The notes under the pieces were generated by a model. It saw only the letters and a list, made by a program, of their open reading frames with translations. It did not search any database and was not told the origin of the DNA. Shown here piece after piece: positions 37,881-47,069 of a stretch of 64,000 nt of DNA; the first letter of the stretch is position 1, and each line of letters begins with the position of its first letter. The stretch is from Chryseobacterium gleum (GTDB lineage Bacteria; Bacteroidota; Bacteroidia; Flavobacteriales_D; Crocinitomicaceae), in NCBI GenBank assembly GCA_945882095.1, contig CAMCWF010000001.1:124001-188000 (forward strand), read 5' to 3'. Made by a program: the position numbers and the translations under genes.

Positions 37881-37952
37881 GGGATTTTACTTTGGTTGAA
37901 AGCAGGCCAAAGATTGAATTCTGAGCCTTAAAAACAATTATAGAATTTCCTT

Positions 37953-37960
37953 TACCTTTG
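37953..37960 (+). promoter_or_regulatory. -7 promoter element placed for a leaderless message
   Basis: TACCTTTG ends only four bases before the ATG at 37965. A -7 element at this distance would start transcription at or within a few bases of the A of ATG, giving an mRNA without a 5' leader. Confidence 0.5.
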
Positions 37961-37964
37961 TTAA

Positions 37965-38720
37965 ATGCGCCTGTTTCTTTTTTTATCGCTGCTTGTGACT
38001 TCGATTGGTTTTGGCCAACGGGTACCAAATGACACGATTTCCGTAGGAAAGTTTCTGTTGGGTATTCAATACAGCACAGGCTGGACGGGAGGTGATTTGG
38101 TAAATCGTTATGGGTTTATGAATGCCGTTGGGATGCAAGCGGGATATAAGTTTAAATCGAACTGGAGTACGGGCGTTGATGCAAATTTTTTGTTTGGAAA
38201 CAAGGTAAAATTACCCAATCTTTTCAGCAGTTTGATCGATTCTTACGGGAACATTACAGATGTAAACGGGGATGTTGCTGCCGTTAATGTCATCATGCGA
38301 GGCGTATACGCTAATGTATTCGTCGGTAAAACCATACCGCTTTCAGCCAGTAATAAAAATTCTGGTCTCATGGTACAATTTGGTTCTGGATACCTCAACC
38401 ACAGGGTAAAAATTGAAACCCAAACCCAAGTCGTTCCGATGTTGGAAAAGGAATACAAGAGAGGATACGACCGCTTAACCACAGGCATTAATTTTTCACA
38501 GTTTTTGGGATATACCCATATGTCTCACGGCGGATTTTACAATTTTTATGGTGGGATTTATGCCCTTCAAGGTTTAACCTACAACCGACGAACCCTTTTC
38601 TTCGACCAACCCGAAGTACCTGTGTCAAAAGATTTGCGTTTAGACCTCATTTTCGGACTTCGTTTTGGTTGGTACATTCCATTCTATTCATCGAATAAGG
38701 ATTATTACATCGAATATTAA
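37965..38720 (+). CDS. Outer-membrane beta-barrel-like protein of unknown function
   Basis: A 251-residue exported protein. Signal peptide MRLFLFLSLLVTSIGFGQ, cleavage near 18. The mature part has many alternating amphipathic strands rich in Gly, Tyr and Phe (LLGIQYSTGWTGG, FGLRFGWYIPFY near the end), as in small outer-membrane barrels. No family is recognised. Its stop overlaps the Kdo transferase start by one base, so the two are translated together and may both serve the outer membrane. Confidence 0.7.
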   Translation: MRLFLFLSLLVTSIGFGQRVPNDTISVGKFLLGIQYSTGWTGGDLVNRYGFMNAVGMQAGYKFKSNWSTGVDANFLFGNKVKLPNLFSSLIDSYGNITDVNGDVAAVNVIMRGVYANVFVGKTIPLSASNKNSGLMVQFGSGYLNHRVKIETQTQVVPMLEKEYKRGYDRLTTGINFSQFLGYTHMSHGGFYNFYGGIYALQGLTYNRRTLFFDQPEVPVSKDLRLDLIFGLRFGWYIPFYSSNKDYYIEY

Positions 38721-39946
38721 TGCGCATTATTTATGACTTTTCCCTCTGGGCTTATGGATTTTTTTTCCAATTGGCTCAATGCTTTCACCCCAAAGCTAAA
38801 CGTTGGGTCGAAGGCAGGAAATCTTGGCGAATAAAATTAGCCCATCTCGGCGAAACCGAAATCGATCTTTGGATGCATTGCGCTTCCTTGGGAGAATTTG
38901 ACCAAGGACTTCCGGTATTGTGGGCATTTAAAGCCAAACACCCGACTGCCAATGTATTGGTTACTTTTTTCTCTCCATCGGGAATGGAACATTACCATAA
39001 ACGCAAGCACTGTGTTGATTTTGTTGCTTATCTCCCCTTGGATACCCGAAAAAACGCACGGGACTTTATTACCCTTGTGAAACCGAAAAAAGCCATCTTT
39101 GTTAAGTACGAGTTCTGGTTAAACTATATTTTTGAATTGAATTTTGCGAAAATATCATTGTTTTCGGTTTCTACGCTGTTGCGACCCAAACAAGTTTTTT
39201 TCCGTTGGTATGGCGGCTTGTTTAGAAAAGCGTTGGAAACTTTTGGTTTTTTCTTCGTGCAAAATGAAGAGACCTTAACGCTCCTTAAAAGCATTGGAAT
39301 TACAAATGCTACGGTCAGCGGAGATACCAGATATGATGCTGTATTGAAAAATAAAAATGACCAAACCCAAGAAGGGATGGACAGCGCATTGTCCCTGCTC
39401 TTTTCAATTTGTGAAAACCAAAAGATCTTGATACTGGGAAGCAGCTGGGAACCAGAGGAAAAGTTGATTTACAACCAACAACCTTTACTTTCATTTGACA
39501 AAATAATCATTGCGCCTCATGATATTTCAGAAAAACACTTTTATTCATTGGAGGCGTTGTTTGGCGATCGGTCCATTCGTTTTAGTGAATTATCGAGGTA
39601 CCAAAATGAAAAAATAATCCTCATCGACAATATTGGGTATTTAAATAAGATATATGCCTTGGGAAGCCTTGCCTTGATTGGGGGAGGGTTTTCCGGAAAA
39701 CTTCACAATATTCTTGAACCCGCAGCTTATGGGGTTCCCGTTTTGTTTGGCCCTAAATTCAAAAAATTCCCAGAAGCACAACTTTTCATAGACAACGGCA
39801 TAGGGTTTTCGATAACTGACGGGAAATCCATGGTTGAGAAGATAAGTAGCATTGATAAAGACAGGGAAGGAATTTCAGAGAAAATCCAGAAATTTGTGGG
39901 TTCTCAGCAAGGTGCCGCCCAAAAAATCATCGAAAAAATTTCTTAA
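38720..39946 (+). CDS. waaA: 3-deoxy-D-manno-octulosonic acid (Kdo) transferase
   Basis: A 408-residue GT30 enzyme that adds Kdo from CMP-Kdo to lipid A precursor at the inner membrane. An N-terminal membrane anchor is followed by HCASLGEFDQGLPVL, with the catalytic Glu at about 59. VKYEFWLNYI and the C-terminal IGGGFSGKLHNILEPAAYG and GPKFKKFPEA are family signatures. It shows that the organism makes a Kdo-containing LPS. Its last four bases overlap the end of purF on the opposite strand. Confidence 0.93.
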   Translation: MRIIYDFSLWAYGFFFQLAQCFHPKAKRWVEGRKSWRIKLAHLGETEIDLWMHCASLGEFDQGLPVLWAFKAKHPTANVLVTFFSPSGMEHYHKRKHCVDFVAYLPLDTRKNARDFITLVKPKKAIFVKYEFWLNYIFELNFAKISLFSVSTLLRPKQVFFRWYGGLFRKALETFGFFFVQNEETLTLLKSIGITNATVSGDTRYDAVLKNKNDQTQEGMDSALSLLFSICENQKILILGSSWEPEEKLIYNQQPLLSFDKIIIAPHDISEKHFYSLEALFGDRSIRFSELSRYQNEKIILIDNIGYLNKIYALGSLALIGGGFSGKLHNILEPAAYGVPVLFGPKFKKFPEAQLFIDNGIGFSITDGKSMVEKISSIDKDREGISEKIQKFVGSQQGAAQKIIEKIS

Positions 39947-41844
39947 TAAGCGCGAACGTTCTTTTTCTCTACCCAATTCATAAAAGATTTGTTGACCACT
40001 TTGTTTCCTCCTGGCGTGGGATAATCCCCTGTGAAATACCAATCTCCTGTATGCTCTGGAATGGCTTTGTGAAGGTTTTCAACGGTTTGAAATACAATTT
40101 TCACCTCCATGGGAACATCGCTCGGTGTCAACAATTGGGATATTTTATCGGAAATCTCTTCATTGGTAAAAGGAGCATAAATGGCTTTTACCGCGTTGAC
40201 TACTTGTTCTTTGGGTAAGTCTTTCTGTGCCAAACAATTTTGGTAGACCTCTTCGATAATGTAGTCCAGATTTCTTTCCTTCAACAAAGCAATGGTGGCA
40301 TCAAAAGCAATAAAATCGCCCATCTTGGCCATGTCAATTCCATAACAATCCGGGTAGCGGATTTGGGGGGCAGAAGAAACGACGACGATTTTTTTAGGAT
40401 CCAAACGACCCAGCATTTTTAATATGCTTTTTTTAAACGTCGTTCCACGGACAATGCTGTCGTCTATGACCACCAAAGTATCAACATGTGGGATTACACT
40501 TCCGTAGGTAATGTCATACACATGGGTAACGAGGTCATCCCGAGAATCGTCTTGGGTGATAAAGGTTCTTAGTTTCGCATCTTTGATGGCAATCTTTTCA
40601 ATCTTAGCCCTTTCTTGAATGATCGACTTAATATCCTCCGCAGTTGCATGGTTTCCTAACTCACAAATGGCCTTCACTTTGTCATCGTTGTGATGGTCTT
40701 CAATTCCTTTCATCATGCCATAGAAAGAAACTTCGGCGGTATTAGGGATGAACGAAAATACGGCGTTGTTGATGTCGCCGTCAATGGCTTCCAATACCTG
40801 GTCAACGATATACCTCCCTAAATTTTTACGCTCCTTGTAGATGTCGATGTCGGATCCTCTGGAGAAATAAATTCGCTCAAAAGCGCATTTTTTAATGGGT
40901 AATTGCGGTAAAATGGCCTCTTCAGTTACGGTTCCATTTTTTCGAATGATGAGCGCAGCGCCCGGAGTAAGCTCTTTAACTTGGTTTACTTTTAGGTTAA
41001 ATGCCGTTTGGAGTACGGGCCTTTCGGATGCTACCACACAAATTTCGTCGTTTTCAAAATAGAACACGGGACGTATACCTGCGGGATCACGAAGGACAAA
41101 GGAATCCCCATGCCCCAACATTCCAGCCATGGCATAACCACCATCCCATTTAACGCTGGCTTTTTTAAGGATGTTGACAAGGTCCATTTCTGCGGCGATT
41201 TTCTCGAAAATCTCAATGTTTTTCAACCCTGAATCTTTGTATTTAGCATACAGCCGGTCGTTTTCCATATCTACGAAATGGCCAATTTTTTCTAACACGG
41301 TAACGGTATCCGACTTTTCTTTTGGATGTTGTCCCAATTCAATGAGCGAATCAAAGAGTTCATCTACGTTGGTGAGGTTAAAATTGCCTGCCAAGACAAG
41401 GTTACGTGTAATCCAATTGTTTTGTCGAAGGAAGGGGTGACAGCTTTCGACAGAATTTCTTCCAAAGGTACCATAGCGAAGGTGACCTAAAAACAACTCA
41501 CCTGTAAAATCTGCATGAGTTTTAAGGAATTGGATTTCCTTAAGTTTGTCTGGATTTTCTACACCTAATTGATTGAGGTTCTTTGAAATTTGTTCAAAGA
41601 TGTCTTGAATTGGATTGGTCTGAATTGACCTTACCCTAGAGATGTATCGCTCACCCGGATTCATGTCAAATTTTATACTGGCAAGCCCAGCACCATCTTG
41701 ACCTCGGTTGTGCTGTTTTTCCATGAGCAATTGCATTTTATGTAAACCATAAAAAGCGGTACCGTAGGATTCAATGTAATGTGTCAAGGGTTTTTTCAAC
41801 CTTAACAATGCGATTCCACACTCATGTTTTATAGCGTCGCTCAT
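39943..41844 (-). CDS. Amidophosphoribosyltransferase family protein (long Bacteroidetes form)
   Basis: A 633-residue protein with a class II glutamine amidotransferase domain. The N-terminal nucleophile is C9 (KHECGIALLRL), so a short propeptide would be removed. QHNRGQDGAGLA, HLRYGTFG and a C-terminal PRPP site VVIDDSIVRGTTFKKS are present. It is longer than canonical PurF (about 500); Bacteroidetes often carry such a form, and I cannot say whether it replaces or complements PurF. It would make phosphoribosylamine, the first step of purine synthesis. Confidence 0.88.
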   Translation of the reverse strand: MSDAIKHECGIALLRLKKPLTHYIESYGTAFYGLHKMQLLMEKQHNRGQDGAGLASIKFDMNPGERYISRVRSIQTNPIQDIFEQISKNLNQLGVENPDKLKEIQFLKTHADFTGELFLGHLRYGTFGRNSVESCHPFLRQNNWITRNLVLAGNFNLTNVDELFDSLIELGQHPKEKSDTVTVLEKIGHFVDMENDRLYAKYKDSGLKNIEIFEKIAAEMDLVNILKKASVKWDGGYAMAGMLGHGDSFVLRDPAGIRPVFYFENDEICVVASERPVLQTAFNLKVNQVKELTPGAALIIRKNGTVTEEAILPQLPIKKCAFERIYFSRGSDIDIYKERKNLGRYIVDQVLEAIDGDINNAVFSFIPNTAEVSFYGMMKGIEDHHNDDKVKAICELGNHATAEDIKSIIQERAKIEKIAIKDAKLRTFITQDDSRDDLVTHVYDITYGSVIPHVDTLVVIDDSIVRGTTFKKSILKMLGRLDPKKIVVVSSAPQIRYPDCYGIDMAKMGDFIAFDATIALLKERNLDYIIEEVYQNCLAQKDLPKEQVVNAVKAIYAPFTNEEISDKISQLLTPSDVPMEVKIVFQTVENLHKAIPEHTGDWYFTGDYPTPGGNKVVNKSFMNWVEKKNVRAY

Positions 41845-41920
41845 ACTTTTTTTCCGAAATTAAGGATTCGAAAAGCGACAAAGGGGAGATTGTTGATTAA
41901 TTTCAAAAATCGTTCATAAC

Positions 41921-42256
41921 TTAATGTCCTTTGGGTTGGCAACATTTCGGCAATTCGAGGACGGCTTTTGGATTCGCTTTACGCAAATCGGCATCATATC
42001 CTGCTTCTGTCAAAGCAATTGACAAGGCATCTCTGTTGGTTTTTGAAGGTTTGTAAACGATGGTAACGTCTTTTGACTCCATGTCAAGTTCTGAAAAAAC
42101 AACCCCTTTTGATGCATTCAATGCCTCTTCAATCCTTGTTTTACAATCGCCACATTGCGCGGAAGTATGGATTACAAGGGTGTCTCTTTTTGGTGTGCTT
42201 TGCGCATAGGTTGAGAGCGTTAACATCGCGATAAGGCAGCATAAAATGGTTTTCAT
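41921..42256 (-). CDS. Exported HMA-domain metal-binding protein
   Basis: A 111-residue protein with a signal peptide (MKTILCCLIAMLTLSTYAQ) and one HMA domain. The metal loop is HTSAQCGDCKTRIEEAL with classical CxxC. The C-terminal LPKCCQPKGH adds a CC pair and a His. It probably binds copper or a similar ion in the periplasm. The ATG chosen lies one base after the TonB receptor stop, so the two are co-translated, and it may receive metal from that receptor. Confidence 0.87.
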   Translation of the reverse strand: MKTILCCLIAMLTLSTYAQSTPKRDTLVIHTSAQCGDCKTRIEEALNASKGVVFSELDMESKDVTIVYKPSKTNRDALSIALTEAGYDADLRKANPKAVLELPKCCQPKGH

Positions 42257-42257
42257 A

Positions 42258-44435
42258 TCAATGTTTGTCTTTAATTTCAAATCTAAAACCCGAATATACA
42301 TTAATTCCTGTTATGGGGCCCCAAACCATGGTCGCATCGAAACCAGGATCTTGATGGTTTTGCGCCAACAAAATGGGATTGGGCTGGCGATAATTCAGGG
42401 CATTTTCTACCCCAAGGTAAACTTCCCATTTCTTCCATTTGCGAATGACCTGTGAATTGACAAGGGTGTACCAAGGTGAGTAGGTCATACCAACATAAGA
42501 AGCAGGCATGCGCATTGGACCAAAAATCGCGGCCGTTAGGTCCCACTGCCAACGTTTGTTCTTAGACATCAAATTGGATGTCACCAAAAACCGGTGTTTA
42601 GAAATCATGGATTGCGATTGTCTTACGTTTCCGAAAATAGATTTCACATCAAGGTATTTGTAGGCCAACCTAAGCTCAAAGTTTTTCACCAATTGGGCGC
42701 TTATTTCAGTTTGCACAGCCATGGAGCTGGATGCATTTTCTTGGTAAGCGAAAGAAATGTCCTGGGCGTAAAGGTCTCTGTCTATAACCAGCTGTCTTTC
42801 AAACCATGTATAATAAACATCTGTTGTCCATGTGAATTTTTTCTTAAACACATTGCCCTCTGCGACAAAGGACCCACCACAATTCCAAGAGACTTCTGGC
42901 AGCAATTGGGTGGGAAGAATCCAGTTTTTTTGATTTGCCAAGAGACCGATGTTGTCAATGAGCACGTTGGGTATGCGCCACCCTTTTCCAGCGGTAAACC
43001 GGAGGTCCATTTTTGGAGTGAGCGCGTATTTACCGTGGATTCGAGGCACCCATTGCCAACCGGTTAGGCTATGGTAATCCAAACGAAAACCCGAAATCAG
43101 GGAGAACCTCAACCCATTCAGGTTGTGTTCGATGAACGCACTGGAAATGAACTCTTCACGGTCTCTGTTCACATTGCCAATTTGTTGTTTCAATGCCAAA
43201 TAGCTGCCTGTTAAACCCGAACGAAACTTGTGGGTTTCCTTTAGATTGGCATCGTCGTACACCATGGATACAAAGGCTCTTTTTTCGTTCCCTTGAAAAT
43301 TTCTAGTGCCATATTTGCCTTCTAATTCATGGTATTTTGCGTGGTAAATCACGCCCAAAGATTGTGCAGGTTTTTTACCAAAAAATCCAGTTTTCGCGAA
43401 GAGGTCTACATGTTTATTTCCAGCATTCATTGTATACGTTTCACCGCTAAGGTCTGGGGCAAATTGCCCCGATACCCTGTTGTCTACATAGGCATTTACA
43501 CCGAATTGCGCTTCCATTTTCTCTCCTTCATATTGCCATCGGTTCATCACAGCTAGGTTTCTAAAAAGGGGAATGTCCATAAAACCATCCTTGTTTTCAT
43601 CTACTTTGACATTGTTGTACGACCCATTTGTAAGCAAGTTGGTCGACCATTTCTCCCCCAAATGCTTTCCCACCAAGGCATTGATTTCGCTTCTTCCAAA
43701 CCTGTTTTGGTAGCCATTTAGCAAAAATTTCTCCATGTTATGGGGTTGTTTTAATTCAAGATTTATAAGCCCCGCCATCGATTCGTGTCCGTTTACAACA
43801 GATCCTGTCCCTTTTGAGATTTGGATAGAAGACAGCCAAATTCCCGATAAGGATTGAATTCCGAAAGGAGTTTCCAAGCCCCTTAAAAATGGAATGTTTT
43901 CAAATTGAAATTGGGTGTACACCCCGTCCAACCCGAGCAGTTGAATTTTTTTGGCGCCCGAAACCCCATCCGTAATGTTTACATCGACGCTGGCATTGGT
44001 TTCGAAAGATTCGGAGAGGTTGCAACAAGCGGCGCGACGAAATTCATTCGATGAGAGCAACTCAATGTTTAAGGTTTTGAATTTAAGTATTCCACTTTGT
44101 TTTTTCAATTCAACGATTACTTCCGGTTGCATATTCCGGTTGTAAAGAGAGATGATAAGGGATCCAAAGCGATCTGATTTATCCACCACAACGGTGTCAG
44201 ATGCATAACCCGGATAGGCAATCACCAAGGTGTCGGGTAATTTTTTACCCAAAAACAGTTCAAACTTCCCTTCGGAATCGGTAAAAACCGCGGTTTTATT
44301 CGCCAACAATTTCAACTTGGCGCCATTTAGCGAAAGGGTATCGTTTTCACTCACCCCACGAACATAACCTACCAACTGAGCGTGCGTGCTGAAAAAGAAA
44401 ATGCATGAAAAGACAAGGATACAGAAACGTAGCAT
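42258..44435 (-). CDS. TonB-dependent outer-membrane receptor, probably for a metal
   Basis: A 725-residue receptor. Signal peptide (about 1-20), then a carboxypeptidase-like beta-sandwich (LVGYVRGVSENDTLSLNGAKLKL... split by residue run). The plug begins near residue 115 and holds an unusual RRAACCNLSESFETN segment with a CC pair. A 22-strand-type barrel fills the rest, ending FRFEIKDKH. The ATG at 44435 is preferred to a TTG two codons earlier. Flanked by a Cys-rich exported protein and an HMA protein, it probably imports copper or another soft metal; no siderophore genes are near. Confidence 0.9.
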   Translation of the reverse strand: MLRFCILVFSCIFFFSTHAQLVGYVRGVSENDTLSLNGAKLKLLANKTAVFTDSEGKFELFLGKKLPDTLVIAYPGYASDTVVVDKSDRFGSLIISLYNRNMQPEVIVELKKQSGILKFKTLNIELLSSNEFRRAACCNLSESFETNASVDVNITDGVSGAKKIQLLGLDGVYTQFQFENIPFLRGLETPFGIQSLSGIWLSSIQISKGTGSVVNGHESMAGLINLELKQPHNMEKFLLNGYQNRFGRSEINALVGKHLGEKWSTNLLTNGSYNNVKVDENKDGFMDIPLFRNLAVMNRWQYEGEKMEAQFGVNAYVDNRVSGQFAPDLSGETYTMNAGNKHVDLFAKTGFFGKKPAQSLGVIYHAKYHELEGKYGTRNFQGNEKRAFVSMVYDDANLKETHKFRSGLTGSYLALKQQIGNVNRDREEFISSAFIEHNLNGLRFSLISGFRLDYHSLTGWQWVPRIHGKYALTPKMDLRFTAGKGWRIPNVLIDNIGLLANQKNWILPTQLLPEVSWNCGGSFVAEGNVFKKKFTWTTDVYYTWFERQLVIDRDLYAQDISFAYQENASSSMAVQTEISAQLVKNFELRLAYKYLDVKSIFGNVRQSQSMISKHRFLVTSNLMSKNKRWQWDLTAAIFGPMRMPASYVGMTYSPWYTLVNSQVIRKWKKWEVYLGVENALNYRQPNPILLAQNHQDPGFDATMVWGPITGINVYSGFRFEIKDKH

Positions 44436-44490
44436 AGACAAAAGATAAAGAATTAAAAAATGAGACTAAAATCAGAAGAAATTGTCTTTT

Positions 44491-44901
44491 TTATATTCTC
44501 CAAAAACCAATGAAGGCTCGCAGATACTTGCCATATTTCACATGAGGCACCCTACATTGCGTCGGGGTTTGCGGCACTTTGAATTGGAAAGTGCTTCCCA
44601 CTAAACCTATCCATGGAAGGGCTGGTAGCTTACCGGAAAAATTAGGCGTCGGGGCAGTCGCAGCGGTACGTCCCTCTACTTTCAACTTAAGAAACGTGGT
44701 TTCTTGGCTGCAACATTTTTTGTTTTTCTTTTGGCAGCATGATGGAAGTGCTGTTTCCTTCTCGCAACAATCTTTTTCACTGATGTGGATCAATGAGGTG
44801 TAAGCTATTCCCTCTTCCAGGCAAGTATGAGAATAAATGGGTAGGCCCACACTCACGGTGAAAATCAAAAAAGCCAAAAGAAGCGTGGAAATTCTCTTCA
44901 T
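44491..44901 (-). CDS. Cys-rich exported protein (HYC_CC_PP-like)
   Basis: A 136-residue protein with a signal peptide or N-terminal anchor (MKRISTLLLAFLIFTVSVG). Cysteine clusters follow: SHTC, DCCEKE, PSCCQKK and KKCCSQE. It resembles the small HYC_CC_PP proteins of Bacteroidetes that lie next to TonB receptors and HMA proteins; here the first motif is HTC, not HYC. A metal-related role is likely from the clusters and neighbours. It begins 10 bases after the transporter gene. Confidence 0.75.
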   Translation of the reverse strand: MKRISTLLLAFLIFTVSVGLPIYSHTCLEEGIAYTSLIHISEKDCCEKETALPSCCQKKNKKCCSQETTFLKLKVEGRTAATAPTPNFSGKLPALPWIGLVGSTFQFKVPQTPTQCRVPHVKYGKYLRAFIGFWRI

Positions 44902-44911
44902 CCTTACAAAG

Positions 44912-45805
44912 TTAAGAAACGATTTCCTTTTTTCGTCGCTCAAAGTAGGAAAGGACACCATTCAATATCAATACGCCAATGATGATGATGGCGCCTATGT
45001 AAAAATCTTTGGAAAGCAACTCGTTTTCTTTCAAGAGAACAATGGCCAACAGGATCGTGTAAACGGGCTCGAGGTTTATGGACAGCGAAACGGTAAAAGC
45101 GCCCAGTTTTTTAACAATTTCAATGGTGGTTAAAAACGCAAAAGAGGTGCAGACAATCCCTAAGAAAAGCAGCCATAACAAATCATTCAAGCTCAACTCA
45201 AAGGCTTTCATAGGTTTCGCAATCGATAGCAGGTAAAGGGTGATTCCTACGAGACCTACGCACAGCTCCAGTAGGGTAAGGGAAATGCTTTCTACCGATT
45301 TAGAAAGTTTGGCATTCATCACCGAAAACAGGGCGGCAAAGAAAGCAGAGACCAACCCAATGGCAACTGCATTCCTTTCATCTCCATTAAAATCCTTTGC
45401 TACGAAGGCAATGCCAGCAATCACCAACAAACTCATCAACAGTTGACGCATTTGAAATTTTGATTTCATCAAAATGGGTTCCAACCAGGTAACATGCAGC
45501 GTGGTGGTAGACAAGCACAAAATGGCCAAAGATGCCGTTGAAATTTGAATGGTGTAATAAAACGTCAACCAATGGGCAGCGACCACACTTCCTACCAATA
45601 CAACCCAAATCCATTGAGACCGTGGTACAGCGAAACGGATTTTGCGAAACCATATAAATAATAGAAGGGACGCAATCGCAATCAGTAAGCGGTACCAAAC
45701 AATGATGAAGGAATCTTGGTGAAGAAGTTTCCCGATAATCCCGGTGAAACCCCAAAGAAAAATAATCAGATGAAGTAAGAAATGGTATCGGTATTTCTGG
45801 AACAA
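44912..45805 (-). CDS. DMT-superfamily (EamA) transporter
   Basis: A 297-residue membrane protein with ten predicted helices in two EamA repeats. The first opens IIFLWGFTGIIGKLL and the second GLVSAFFAALFSVMNAKLSK. Members export or import amino acids, metabolites or nucleotide sugars; the substrate is unknown. It starts with TTG, one base after the DUF2911 stop, with no ATG available near the N-terminus. It lies immediately before the Cys-rich/TonB/HMA group. Confidence 0.88.
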   Translation of the reverse strand: MFQKYRYHFLLHLIIFLWGFTGIIGKLLHQDSFIIVWYRLLIAIASLLLFIWFRKIRFAVPRSQWIWVVLVGSVVAAHWLTFYYTIQISTASLAILCLSTTTLHVTWLEPILMKSKFQMRQLLMSLLVIAGIAFVAKDFNGDERNAVAIGLVSAFFAALFSVMNAKLSKSVESISLTLLELCVGLVGITLYLLSIAKPMKAFELSLNDLLWLLFLGIVCTSFAFLTTIEIVKKLGAFTVSLSINLEPVYTILLAIVLLKENELLSKDFYIGAIIIIGVLILNGVLSYFERRKKEIVS

Positions 45806-45806
45806 G

Positions 45807-46655
45807 TTACTTTTTATTTTTCCAAGATTCTATGGATTTTTTGGATTGGGTTACATAGCTTGAATCACCATCTTTTTCTGCCAACTGAATACACAATTCC
45901 GCTGCTGCAATGGCTTCTTTGTAAGCTCCTTTCTCTGCCAATATCAATGATTTGGTGCGTAACATCCAATAAGCTTCGGGACGCAACACAATCGCTTTGC
46001 TCACCCAGTCCAACGCTTGAGCCATGTCCATTTTTTCATCTAAATAATATTTCGCTGCGGCATGGTAATCATTTGCGCTGGGTCCAGCCATGGTTTTTTG
46101 AATGCTTGCAAGTACTTTGTCCTTCGATAGCACACCGAAAGGAAATTTAACTTTGGTATTGTCCCATTGGATTACCAAAACTCCTCCGTTGTTGGTGATT
46201 TCATCAATTCCAATGAAAAGGTTTTCGGATTTCTCTTGTGAGGTAAACACGTTTGAAGTGAGCGTTAGCACAACTTTCTTTTCATCCCAAACTTCTGGCA
46301 TTCCCCACAGGTTTGTTTCGCTGTAAAACGCAAGATCCCATTGGTTTTTATTGGGTTTCGCGAATAAGGCATAGGTCCCTGCTTTCAAGGTGTCTTTGCC
46401 GAATATCAATTTATCAGAGGCTGTGATTTTTGTGCATTCATTGGCACCCAATCGCCAATAAGCATTGTAGGGAATAAAATCTCCAAAAATTACCCGGCCG
46501 TTAACGGCAGGACGAGAGTAGGACAATGTGACATCGGTCAGTCCAACCTTTTGTTCCATTTTACAAAGGGGACTTGCTTTGGGTGTGGTTACTTGGGTAA
46601 ACCCATAAAAAGAAATGCATACGAAGGCAGCAAAAGTGAAAAGTTGTTTAGACAT
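45807..46655 (-). CDS. DUF2911 protein with C-terminal TPR-like helices
   Basis: A 282-residue exported protein. Signal peptide MSKQLFTFAAFVCISFYGFTQ. The DUF2911 domain (about 30-175) shows VTLSYSRPAVNGRVIFGDF and YNAYWRLGANECTKI. C-terminal helices (AQALDWVSKAIVLRP, EAIAAAELCIQLAEK) resemble two tetratricopeptide repeats. The family is common in Bacteroidetes and uncharacterised. It begins three bases after the preceding gene. Confidence 0.88.
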   Translation of the reverse strand: MSKQLFTFAAFVCISFYGFTQVTTPKASPLCKMEQKVGLTDVTLSYSRPAVNGRVIFGDFIPYNAYWRLGANECTKITASDKLIFGKDTLKAGTYALFAKPNKNQWDLAFYSETNLWGMPEVWDEKKVVLTLTSNVFTSQEKSENLFIGIDEITNNGGVLVIQWDNTKVKFPFGVLSKDKVLASIQKTMAGPSANDYHAAAKYYLDEKMDMAQALDWVSKAIVLRPEAYWMLRTKSLILAEKGAYKEAIAAAELCIQLAEKDGDSSYVTQSKKSIESWKNKK

Positions 46656-46658
46656 AAG

Positions 46659-47069
46659 TTATAATTTAAATTGTGATTTCAATTGGTTAAACGTTTCGAA
46701 CGAACAGCGTTCGTATCCATGTTGGAATAGGTCAAATACTTCATCCAATCTCTGTTTTGTATATACTTTTTTTCCTTTATGAAAGGAAGGCATCTCTTCA
46801 TGGGTAGCGATGTACATTTCTCCCGCAGTTTCCCCCATAAAAACGACAGACCAGTCCTTTTCCGTTTTACGTTCCATATAGGTCGTTTCATCTGTAACTT
46901 TTTCCCAAATGAGATCACTGAAATGTTCTACCCATCGCAAGGCTTCTTCAGGCTCATCTCGGTTTAACGTTTCCCATGCCTTGCCTTCTAATCCATTCAC
47001 AATGAGAAAGGCTACAAATTCCTTTTCCAATGCCCGCAACTGTTCCTCATGTAAACAAGCAAAACGCAT
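46659..47069 (-). CDS. DUF6495-like protein of unknown function
   Basis: A 136-residue cytoplasmic protein starting MRFACLHEEQLRALEKEFVAFL. The N-terminal pattern, with WVEHFSDLIWEKVTDETTYMER, resembles DUF6495 proteins of Bacteroidetes as I remember them. There is no signal peptide. The ATG overlaps the gldH stop by one base (TGATG), so a codon before it (TTG) is not needed. No function can be named. Confidence 0.65.
   Translation of the reverse strand: MRFACLHEEQLRALEKEFVAFLIVNGLEGKAWETLNRDEPEEALRWVEHFSDLIWEKVTDETTYMERKTEKDWSVVFMGETAGEMYIATHEEMPSFHKGKKVYTKQRLDEVFDLFQHGYERCSFETFNQLKSQFKL

Noticed and set aside
39943-41844. The long PurF-like protein as a gene fusion
   Set aside because: The extra length is spread across the protein, and both domains align over normal boundaries; this length is usual in Bacteroidetes.
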